From: Coriaria nepalensis
Lineage: Eukaryota > Streptophyta > Magnoliopsida > Cucurbitales > Coriariaceae
Assembly (NCBI GenBank): GCA_027186245.1
Contig: CP114481.1
Coordinates: forward strand, 39,463,501-39,527,500
Direction of reading: 5' to 3'
Length of the DNA stretch: 64,000 bases
In this document: one piece after another, positions 12,062-23,050 of the stretch
Position numbering within the stretch: position 1 is the stretch's first letter
How the letters are laid out: each line of letters starts with the position of its first letter
The notes under the pieces: model-generated
The model's input: only the letters and a program-made list of their open reading frames with translations
Database searches by the model: none
What the model was told of the DNA's origin: nothing
Position numbers and translations under genes: made by a program

Positions 12062-14048
12062 CAAGGAAAGTGTGCAGTCGTTTAACCTTAAAATCATTTC
12101 AATGAGTCATTTCAAGTCAATAAGTTTTTTCTAACCAAGTCGAACGAATTCAATTTTTGCACTACAAACACAAGTTTTGTGCATAACTTCCAAATGATCA
12201 TTGCAAGGAAAGTGTGCATTCGTTTAACCTTAAAATCATTTCAATGAGTCATTTCAAGTCAATAACTTATTTCAAAGCAGGTCGAACGAATTTTATTTTT
12301 GCACTACAAACAGAAGTTTTGTGCATCACTTGCAAATGATCAATGCAAGGAAAGTGTGCATTCGTTTAACCTTAAAATCATTTCAATGAGTCATTTCAAG
12401 TCAATAACTTATTTCAAAGCAAGTCGAACGAATTCAATTTTTGCAGTACAAACAGAAGTTTTGTGCATAACTTGCAAATGATCAATGCAAGGAAAGTGTG
12501 CATTCGTTTAACCTTAAAATCATTTCAATGAGTCATTTCAAGTCAATGACTTATTTCAAAGCACGTCGAACGAATTCAATTTTTGCACTACAAACACAAG
12601 TTTTGTGCATAACTTGCAAATGATCAATGCAAGGAAAGTGTGCAGTCGTTTAACCTTAAAATCATTTCAATGAGTCATTTCAAGTCAATAACTTATTTCA
12701 AAGCAAGTCGAACGAATTCTATTTTTGCACTACAAACAGAAGTTTTGTGCATAACTTCTAAATGATCATTGCAAGGAAAGTGTGCATTCGTTTAACCTTA
12801 AAATCATTTCAATGAGTCATTTCAAGTCAATGACTTATTTCAAAGCAAGTTGAACGAATTCTATTTTTAAACTACAAACACAAGTTTTGTGCATAACTTG
12901 CAAATGATCAATGCAAGGAAAGTGTGCATTCGTTTAACTTAAAATCATTTGAATGAGTCATTTCAAGTGAATAAGTTATTTCTAACCAAGTCGAACGAAT
13001 TCAATTTTTGCACTACAAACAGAAGTTTTGTGCATAACTTGCAAGTGATCAATGCAAGGAAAGTGTGCATTCGTTTAACCTTAAAATCATTTCAATGAGT
13101 CATTTCAAGTCAATGACTTATTTCAAAGCACGTCGAACGAATTCAATTTTTGCACTACAAACACAAGTTTTGTGCATAACTTGCAAATGATCAATGCAAG
13201 GAAAGTGTGCAGTCGTTTAACCTTAAAATCATTTCAATGAGTCATTTCAAGTCAATAACTTATTTCAAAGCAAGTCGAACGAATTCAATTTTTGCACTAC
13301 AAACACAAGTTTTGTGCATAACTTCCAAATGATCAATGCAAGGAAAGTGTGCATTCGTCTAACCTTAAAATCATTTCAATGAGTCATTTCAAGTCAATAA
13401 CTTATTTCAAAGCAAGTCGAACGAATTCTATTTTTTCACTACAAACACATGTTTTGTGCATAACTTGCAAATGATCAATGCAAGGAAAGTGTGCAGTCGT
13501 TTAACCTTAAAATCATTTCAATGAGTCATTTCAAGTCAATAACTTATTTCAAAGCAAGTCGAACGAATTCTATTTTTGCACTACAAACAGAAGTTTTGTG
13601 CATAACTTGCAAATGATCAATGCAAGGAAAGTGTGCAGTCGTTTAACCTTAAAATCATTTCAATGAGTCATTTCAAGTCAATAACTTATTTCAAAGCAAG
13701 TCGAACGAATTCTATTTTTGCACTACAAACAGAAGTTTTGTGCATAACTTCCAAATGATCATTGCAAGGAAAGTGTGCATTCGTTTAACCTTAAAATCAT
13801 TTCAATGAGTCATTTCAAGTCAATAACTTATTTCAAAGCAAGTCGAACGAATTCAATTTTTGCAGTACAAACAGAAGTTTTGTGCATAACTTGCAAATGA
13901 TCAATGCAAGGAAAGTGTGCATTCGTCTAACCTTAAAATCATTTCAATGAGTCATTTCAAGTCAATAACTTATTTCAAAGCAAGTCGAACGAATTCTATT
14001 TTTTCACTACAAACACATGTTTTGTGCATAACTTGCAAATGATCAATG
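12062..14048 (+). repeat. 14-monomer HOR (1987 bp), copy 4
   Basis: Last complete 1987-bp unit. Its final part, from about 12295, is also the start of a larger 2270-bp duplication continuing to the right. It shares GCATAACTTCC with copy 3. The following partial unit skips four monomers: the CTTCTAAATG marker expected 1987 bp after 12752 appears after only 1419 bp, at 14171. Confidence 0.92.
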
Positions 14049-14564
14049 CAAGGAAAGTGTGCAGTCGTTTAACCTTAAAATCATTTCAATGAGTCATTTC
14101 AAGTCAATAACTTATTTCAAAGCAAGTCGAACGAATTCTATTTTTGCACTACAAACAGAAGTTTTGTGCATAACTTCTAAATGATCATTGCAAGGAAAGT
14201 GTGCATTCGTTTAACCTTAAAATCATTTCAATGAGTCATTTCAAGTCAATGACTTATTTCAAAGCAAGTTGAACGAATTCTATTTTTAAACTACAAACAC
14301 AAGTTTTGTGCATAACTTGCAAATGATCAATGCAAGGAAAGTGTGCATTCGTTTAACTTAAAATCATTTGAATGAGTCATTTCAAGTGAATAAGTTATTT
14401 CTAACCAAGTCGAACGAATTCAATTTTTGCACTACAAACAGAAGTTTTGTGCAAAACTTGCAAGTGATCAATGCAAGGAAAGTGTGCATTCGTTTAACCT
14501 TAAAATCATTTCAATGAGTCATTTCAAGTCAATGACTTATTTCAAAGCACGTCGAACGAATTCA
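12295..14564 (+). repeat. 2270-bp tandem duplication, left copy
   Basis: Sequence from about 12295 to 14564 repeats at +2270 (16 monomers minus two bases). It combines most of 14-mer copy 4 with a shortened 10-monomer (1419 bp) continuation. The shortened part carries the new variant GCAAAACTTGC near 14452, where the parent unit has GCATAACTTGC. The breakpoint can only be placed within about 15 bp because both sides are satellite. Confidence 0.85.
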
Positions 14565-16834
14565 ATTTTTGCACTACAAACAGAAGTTTTGTGCATCACT
14601 TGCAAATGATCAATGCAAGGAAAGTGTGCATTCGTTTAACATTAAAATCATTTCAATGAGTCATTTCAAGTCAATAACTTATTTCAAAGCAAGTCGAACG
14701 AATTCAATTTTTGCAGTACAAACAGAAGTTTTGTGCATAACTTGCAAATGATCAATGCAAGGAAAGTGTGCATTCGTTTAACCTTAAAATCATTTCAATG
14801 AGTCATTTCAAGTCAATGACTTATTTCAAAGCACGTCGAACGAATTCAATTTTTGCACTACAAACACAAGTTTTGTGCATAACTTGCAAATGATCAATGC
14901 AAGGAAAGTGTGCAGTCGTTTAACCTTAAAATCATTTCAATGAGTCATTTCAAGTCAATAACTTATTTCAAAGCAAGTCGAACGAATTCTATTTTTGCAC
15001 TACAAACAGAAGTTTTGTGCATAACTTCTAAATGATCATTGCAAGGAAAGTGTGCATTCGTTTAACCTTAAAATCATTTCAATGAGTCATTTCAAGTCAA
15101 TGACTTATTTCAAAGCAAGTTGAACGAATTCTATTTTTAAACTACAAACACAAGTTTTGTGCATAACTTGCAAATTATCAATGCAAGGAAAGTGTGCATT
15201 CGTTTAACTTAAAATCATTTGAATGAGTCATTTCAAGTGAATAAGTTATTTCTAACCAAGTCGAATGAATTCAATTTTTGCACTACAAACAGAAGTTTTG
15301 TGCATAACTTGCAAGTGATCAATGCAAGGAAAGTGTGCATTCGTTTAACCTTAAAATCATTTCAATGAGTCATTTCAAGTCAATGACTTATTTCAAAGCA
15401 CGTCGAACGAATTCAATTTTTGCACTACAAACACAAGTTTTGTGCATAACTTGCAAATGATCAATGCAAGGAAAGTGTGCAGTCGTTTAACCTTAAAATC
15501 ATTTCAATGAGTCATTTCAAGTCAATAACTTATTTCAAAGCAAGTCGAACGAATTCAATTTTTGCACTACAAACACAAGTTTTGTGCATAACTTCCAAAT
15601 GATCAATGCAAGGAAAGTGTGCATTCGTCTAACCTTAAAATCATTTCAATGAGTCATTTCAAGTCAATAACTTATTTCAAAGCAAGTCGAACGAATTCTA
15701 TTTTTTCACTACAAACACATGTTTTGTGCATAACTTGCAAATGATCAATGCAAGGAAAGTGTGCAGTCGTTTAACCTTAAAATCATTTCAATGAGTCATT
15801 TCAAGTCAATAACTTATTTCAAAGCAAGTCGAACGAATTCTATTTTTGCACTACAAACAGAAGTTTTGTGCATAACTTGCAAATGATCAATGCAAGGAAA
15901 GTGTGCAGTCGTTTAACCTTAAAATCATTTCAATGAGTCATTTCAAGTCAATAACTTATTTCAAAGCAAGTCGAACGAATTCTATTTTTGCACTACAAAC
16001 AGAAGTTTTGTGCATAACTTCCAAATGATCATTGCAAGGAAAGTGTGCATTCGTTTAACCTTAAAATCATTTCAATGAGTCATTTCAAGTCAATAACTTA
16101 TTTCAAAGCAAGTCGAACGAATTCAATTTTTGCAGTACAAACAGAAGTTTTGTGCATAACTTGCAAATGATCAATGCAAGGAAAGTGTGCATTCGTCTAA
16201 CCTTAAAATCATTTCAATGAGTCATTTCAAGTCAATAACTTATTTCAAAGCAAGTCGAACGAATTCTATTTTTTCACTACAAACACATGTTTTGTGCATA
16301 ACTTGCAAATGATCAATGCAAGGAAAGTGTGCAGTCGTTTAACCTTAAAATCATTTCAATGAGTCATTTCAAGTCAATAACTTATTTCAAAGCAAGTCGA
16401 ACGAATTCTATTTTTGCACTACAAACAGAAGTTTTGTGCATAACTTCTAAATGATCATTGCAAGGAAAGTGTGCATTCGTTTAACCTTAAAATCATTTCA
16501 ATGAGTCATTTCAAGTCAATGACTTATTTCAAAGCAAGTTGAACGAATTCTATTTTTAAACTACAAACACAAGTTTTGTGCATAACTTGCAAATGATCAA
16601 TGCAAGGAAAGTGTGCATTCGTTTAACTTAAAATCATTTGAATGAGTCATTTCAAGTGAATAAGTTATTTCTAACCAAGTCGAACGAATTCAATTTTTGC
16701 ACTACAAACAGAAGTTTTGTGCAAAACTTGCAAGTGATCAATGCAAGGAAAGTGTGCATTCGTTTAACCTTAAAATCATTTCAATGAGTCATTTCAAGTC
16801 AATGACTTATTTCAAAGCACGTCGAACGAATTCA
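14565..16834 (+). repeat. 2270-bp tandem duplication, right copy
   Basis: Matches the left copy at +2270, including the GCAAAACTTGC variant near 16722. It starts inside a chimeric monomer (see finding at 14500-14620). Differences I can see from the left copy: TAACATTAAAATC near 14639 (left copy TAACCTTAAAATC), AAATTATCAATG near 15173 (left AAATGATC), and TCGAATGAATTC near 15262 (left TCGAACG). After about 16850 the sequence diverges to other monomer types. Confidence 0.85.
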
Positions 16835-19800
16835 ATTTTTGCACTACAAACACAAGTTTTGTGCATAACTTGCAAATGATCAATGCAAGGAAAGTGTGCA
16901 GTCGTTTAACCTTAAAATCATTTCAATGAGTCATTTCAAGTCAATAACTTATTTTAAAGCAAGTCGAACGAATTCAATTTTTGCACTACAAACACAAGTT
17001 TTGTGCATAACTTCCAAATGATCAATGCAAGGAAAGTGTGCATTCGTTTAACCTTAAAATCATTTCAATGCGTCATTTCAAGTCAATGACTTATTTCAAA
17101 GCACGTCGAACGAATTCAATTTTTGCACTACAAACACAAGTTTTGTGCATAACTTGCAAATGATCAATGCAAGGAAAGTGTGCAGTCGTTTAACCTTAAA
17201 ATCATTTCAATGAGTCATTTCAAGTCAATAACTTATTTCAAAGCAAGTCGAACGAATTCTATTTTTGCACTACAAACAGAAGTTTTGTGCATAACTTCCA
17301 AATGATCATTGCAAGGAAAGTGTGCATTCGTTTAACCTTAAAATCATTTCAATGAGTCATTTCAAGTCAATGACTTATTTCAAAGCAAGTTCAACGAATT
17401 CTATTTTTAAACTACAAACACAAGTTTTGTGCATAACTTGCAAATTATCAATGCAAGGAAAGTGTGCATTCGTTTAACTTAAAATCATTTCAATGAGTCA
17501 TTTCAAGTGAATATGTTATTTCTAACCAAGTCGAACGAATTCAATTTTTGCACTACAAACACAAGTTTTGTGCATAACTTGCAAATGATCAATGCAAGGA
17601 AAGTGTGCAGTCGTTTAACCTTAAAATCATTTCAATGAGTCATTTCAAGTCAATAACTTATTTCAAAGCAAGTCGAACGAATTCAATTTTTGCACTACAA
17701 ACACAAGTTTTGTGCATAACTTCCAAATGATCAATGCAAGGAAAGTGTGCATTTGTTTAACCTTAAAATCATTTCAATGAGTCATTTCAAGTCAATGACT
17801 TATTTCAAAGCACGTCGAACGAATTCAATTTTTGCACTACAAACACAAGTTTTGTGCATAACTTGCAAATGATCAATGTAAGGAAAGTGTGCATTCGTTT
17901 AACCTTAAAATCAATTCAATGAGTCATTTCAAGTCAATAACTTATTTCAAAGCAGGTCGAACGAATTTTATTTTTGCACTACAAACAGAAGTTTTGTGCA
18001 TCACTTGCAAATGATCAATGCAAGGAAAGTGTGCATTCGTTTAACCTTAAAATCATTTCAATGAGTCATTTCAAGTCAATAACTTATTTCAAAGCAAGTC
18101 GAACGAATTCTATTTTTGCAGTACAAACAGAAGTTTTTTGCATAACTTGCAAATGATCAATGCAAGGAAAGTGTGCATTCGTTTAACTTAAAATCATTTC
18201 AATGAGTCATTTCAAGTGAATAAGTTATTTCTAACCAAGTCGAACGAATTCAATTTTTGCACTACAAACAGAAGTTTTGTGCATAACTTGCAAGTGATCA
18301 ATGCAAGGAAAGTGTGCATTTGTTTAACCTTAAAATCATTTCAATGAGTCATTTCAAGTCAATGACTTATTTCAAAGCACGTCGAACGAATTCAATTTTT
18401 GCACTACAAACACAAGTTTTGTGCATAACTTGCAAATGATCAATGCAAGGAAAGTGTGCAGTCGTTTAACCTTAAAATCATTTCAATGAGTCATTTCAAG
18501 TCAATAACTTATTTCAAAGCAAGTCGAACGAATTCTATTTTTGCACTACAAACAGAAGTTTTGTACATAACTTCTAAAGGATCATTGCAAGGAAAGTGTG
18601 CATTCGTTTAACCTTAAAATCATTTCAACGAGTCATTTCAAGTCAATGACTTATTTCAAAGCAAGTTGAACGAATTCTATTTTTAAACTACAAACACAAG
18701 TTTTGTGCATAACTTGCAAATGATCAATGCAAGGAAAGTGTGCATTCGTTTAACTTAAAATCATTTCAATGAGTCATTTCAAGTCAATAATTTATTTGTA
18801 ACCAAGTCGAACGAATTCAATTTTTGCACTACAAACACAAGTTTTGTGCATAACTTGCAAATGATCATTGCAAGGAAAGTGTGCATTCGTTTAACCTTAA
18901 AATCATTTCAATGAGTCATTTCAAGTCAATAACTTATTTCAAAGCAAGTCGAACGAATTTTATTTTTGCACTACAAACAGAAGTTTTGTGCATAACTTGC
19001 AAATGATCAATGCAAGGAAAGTGTGCATTCGTTTAACCTTAAAATCATTTCAATGAGTCATTTCAAGTCAATAACTTATTTCAAAGCAAGTCGAACGAAT
19101 TCTATTTTTGCACTACAAACACAAGTTTTGTGCATAACTTGCAAATGATCATTGCAAGGAAAGTGTGCATTCGTTTAACCTTAAAGTAATTTCAGTGAGT
19201 CATTTCAAGTGAATAAGTTATTTCTAACCAAGTCGAACGAATTCAATTTTTGCACTACAAACACAAGTTTTGTGCATAACTTGCAAATGATCAATGCAAG
19301 GAAAGTGTGCAGTCGTTTAACCTTAAAATCATTTCAATGAGTCATTTCAAGTCAATAACTTATTTCAAAGCAAGTCGAACGAATTCAATTTTTGCACTAC
19401 AAACACAAGTTTTGTGCATAACTTGCAAATGATCAATGCAAGGAAAGTGTGCAGTCGTTTAACCTTAAAAATCATTTCAATGAGTCATTTCAAGTCAGTA
19501 ACTTATTTCAAAGCAAGTCGAACGAATTCAATTTTTGCACTACAAACACAAGTTTTGTGCATAACTTCCAAATGATCAATGCAAGGAAAGTGTGCATTTG
19601 TTTAACCTTAAAATCATTTCAATGCGTCATTTCAAGTCAATGACTTATTTCAAAGCACGTCGAACGTATTCAACTTTTGCACTACAAACACAAGTTTTGT
19701 GCATAACTTGCAAATGATCAATGCAAGGAAAGTGTGCATTCGTTTAACCTTATAATCATTTCAATGAGTCATTTCAAGTCAATAACTTATTTCAAAGCAA

Positions 19801-20999
19801 GTCGAACGAATTCTATTTTTTCACTACAAACAGAAGTTTGTTGCATAACTTGCAAATGATCAATCGAAGGAAAGTGTGCATTCGTTTAACCTTTAAATCA
19901 TTTCAATGACTCATTTCAAGTCAATAACTTATTTCAAAGCAAGTCGAACGAATTCTATTTTTGCAGTACAAACAGAAGTTTTTTGCATAACTTGCAAATG
20001 ATCAATGCAAGGAAAGTGTGCATTCGTTTAACTTAAAATCATTTCAATGAGTCATTTCAAGTCAATGACTTATTTCAAAGCACGTTGAACGAATTCAATT
20101 TTTGCACTACAAACACAAGTTTTGTGCATAACTTGCAAATGATCAATGCAAGGAAAGTGTGCATTCGTTTAACCTTAAAATCATTTCAATGAGTCATTTC
20201 AAGTCAATAACTTATTTCAAAGCAAGTCGAACGAATTCTATTTTTTCACTACAAACAGAAGTTTGTTGCATAACTTGCAAATGATCAATCGAAGGAAAGT
20301 GTGCATTCGTTTAACCTTTAAATCATTTCAATGACTCATTTCAAGTCAATAACTTATTTCAAAGCAAGTCGAACGAATTCTATATTTGCAGTACAAACAG
20401 AAGTTTTTTGCATAACTTGCAAATGATCAATGCAAGGAAAGTGTGCATTCGTTTAACTTAAAATTATTTCAATGAGTCATTTCAAGTCAATGACTTATTT
20501 CAAAGTAAGTTGAACAAATTCTATTTTTTCACTACAAACACAAGTTTTGTGCATAACTTCCAAATGATCATTGCAAGGAAAGTGTGCATTCATTTAACCT
20601 TAAAATCATTTCAATGAGTCATTTCAAGTCAATAACTTATTTCAAAGCAAGTCGAGCGAATTCTAGTTTTGCACTACAAACACGAGTTTTGTGCATAACT
20701 TGCAAATGGTCATTGCAAGGAAAATGTGCATTCGTTTAACCTTTAAATCATTTCAATCACTCGTTTCAAGTCAATAACTTATTTCAAAGCAAGTCGAACG
20801 AATTCTATTTTTCCAGTACAAACAGAAGTTTTTTGCATAACTTGCAAATGATCAATGCAAGGAAAGTGTGCATTCGTTTAACCTTAAAATCATTTCAATG
20901 AGTCATTTCAAGTCAATAACTTAATTCAAAGCAAGTCGAACGAATTCAATTTTTGCACTACAAACACAAGTTTTGTGCATAACTTCCAAATGATCAATG
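16835..20999 (+). repeat. Monomer mosaic between the 14-mer and 6-mer blocks
   Basis: About 29 monomers with several shared blocks. A variant with AATGCGTCATTTC near 17070 recurs at 26993 and 28695. The segment 17870-18190 matches 1690-2010 and 21410-21730. The AATTTATTTGTAACC monomer near 18788 and the following block 18871-19425 match 24682-25236. Within 19860-20500 a three-monomer unit marked by CAATCGAAGG repeats at 425 bp (19865, 20290). An extra A (CCTTAAAAATC) lies near 19467. No gene is visible. Confidence 0.9.
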
Positions 21000-21850
21000 C
21001 AAGGAAAGTGTGCATTCATTTAACCTTAAAATCATTTCAATGAGTCATTTCAAGTCAATAACTTATTTCAAAGCAAGTCGAACGAATTCTATTTTTGCAC
21101 TACAAACACAAGTTTTGTGCATAACTTGCAAATGATCATTGCAAGGAAAGTGTGCATTCGTTTAACCTTAAAATAATTTCAGTGAGTCATTTCAAGTCAA
21201 TAATTTATTTCAAAGCAAGTCGAACGAATTCTATTTTTGCAGTACAAACAGAAGTTTTTTGCATAACTTGTTAATGATCAATGCAAGGAAAGTGTGCATT
21301 CGTTTAACTTAAAATCATTTCAACGAGTCATTTCAAGTCAATGACTTATTTCAAAGCACGTCGAACGAATTCAATTTTTGCACTACAAACACAAGTTTTG
21401 TGCATAACTTGCAAATGATCAATGTAAGGAAAGTGTGCATTCGTTTAACCTTAAAATCAATTCAATGAGTCATTTCAAGTCAATAACTTATTTCAAAGCA
21501 GGTCGAACGAATTTTATTTTTGCACTACAAACAGAAGTTTTGTGCATCACTTGCAAATGATCAATGCAAGGAAAGTGTGCATTCCTTTAACCTTAAAATC
21601 ATTTCAATGAGTCATTTCAAGTCAATAACTTATTTCAAAGCAAGTCGAACGAATTCTATTTTTGCAGTACAAACAGAAGTTTTTTGCATAACTTGCAAAT
21701 GATCAATGCAAGGAAAGTGTGCATTCGTTTAACCTTAAAATCATTTCAATGAGTCATTTCAAGTCAATAACTTATTTCAAAGCAAGTCGAACGAATTCAA
21801 TTTTTGCACTACAAACACAAGTTTTGTGCATAACTTCCAAATGATCAATG
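21000..21850 (+). repeat. 6-monomer HOR (851 bp), copy 1
   Basis: Six monomers in the order GCATTCATTTAACC, AATAATTTCAGTGAG, TTCAACGAGTC, CAATGTAAGGAAAG, GCATCACTTGC, then a monomer ending in CTTCC. The unit repeats at +851. Private changes include TTGTTAATGATC near 21270 and GCATTCCTTTAACC near 21592. The same order, diverged by a few bases, is found at about 1278-2000, 19722 bp upstream. Confidence 0.88.
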
Positions 21851-22701
21851 CAAGGAAAGTGTGCATTCATTTAACCTTAAAATCATTTCAATGAGTCATT
21901 TCAAGTCAATAACTTATTTCAAAGCAAGTCGAACGAATTCTATTTTTGCACTACAAACACAAGTTTTGTGCATAACTTGCAAATGATCATTGCAAGGAAA
22001 GTGTGCATTCGTTTAACCTTAAAATAATTTCAGTGAGTCATTTCAAGTCAATAACTTATTTCAAAGCAAGTCGAACGAATTCTATTTTTGCAGTACAAAC
22101 AGAAGTTTTTTGCATAACTTGCAAATGATCAATGCAAGGAAAGTGTGCATTCGTTTAACTTAAAATCATTTCAACGAGTCATTTCAAGTCAATGACTTAT
22201 TTCAAAGCACGTCGAACGAATTCAATTTTTGCACTACAAACACAAGTTTTGTGCATAACTTGCAAATGATCAATGTAAGGAAAGTGTGCATTCGTTTAAC
22301 CTTAAAATCAATTCAATGAGTCATTTCAAGTCAATTACTTATTTCAAAGCATGTCGAACGAATTTTATTTTTGCACTACAAACAGAAGTTTTGTGCATCA
22401 CTTGCAAATGATCAATGCAAGGAAAGTGTGCATTCGTTTAACCTTAAAATCATTTCAATGAGTCATTTCAAGTCAATAACTTATTTCAAAGCAAGTCGAA
22501 CGAATTCTATTTTTGCAGTACAAACAGAAGTTTTTTGCATAACTTGCAAATGATCAATGCAAGGAAAGTGTGCATTCGTTTAACCTTAAAATCATTTCAA
22601 TGAGTCATTTCAAGTCAATAACTTATTTCAAAGCAAGTCGAACGAATTCAATTTTTGCACTACAAACACAAGTTTTGTGCATAACTTCCAAATGATCAAT
22701 G
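21851..22701 (+). repeat. 6-monomer HOR (851 bp), copy 2
   Basis: Same monomer order as the preceding copy at +851. Private changes include AATTACTTATTTCAAAGCATG near 22335, where copy 1 has AATAACTTATTTCAAAGCAGG. Confidence 0.88.
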
Positions 22702-23050
22702 CAAGGAAAGTGTGCATTCATTTAACCTTAAAATCATTTCAATGAGTCATTTCAAGTCAATAACTTATTTCGAAGCAAGTCGAACGAATTCTATTTTTGC
22801 ACTACAAACACAAGTTTTGTGCATAACTTGCAAATGATCATTGGAAGGAAAGTGTGCATTCGTTTAACCTTAAAATAATTTCAGTGAGTCATTTCAAGTC
22901 AATAACTTATTTCAAAGCAAGTCGAACGAATTCTATTTTTGCAGTACAAACAGAAGTTTTTTGCATAACTTGCAAATGATCAATGCAAGGAAAGTGTGCA
23001 TTCGTTTAACTTAAAATCATTTCAACGAGTCATTTCAAGTCAATGACTTA
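22702..23050 (+). repeat. 6-monomer HOR, partial copy 3
   Basis: About 2.5 monomers continue the 851-bp pattern, with GCATTCATTTAACC near 22713 and AATAATTTCAGTGAG near 22873. The pattern then switches at about 23057 to the GTAAGTTGAACAAATTC monomer type. TTTCGAAGC near 22771 and ATTGGAAGG near 22840 are differences from copies 1 and 2. Confidence 0.82.

Noticed and set aside
6101..14048. Assembly duplication as the explanation for the near-identical 14-mers
   Set aside because: Not excluded, but the copies carry distinct shared and private variants (6395, 7359/9346 versus 11331/13318) and continue into a further rearranged derivative, which favours real tandem copies. Copy number still depends on read support.
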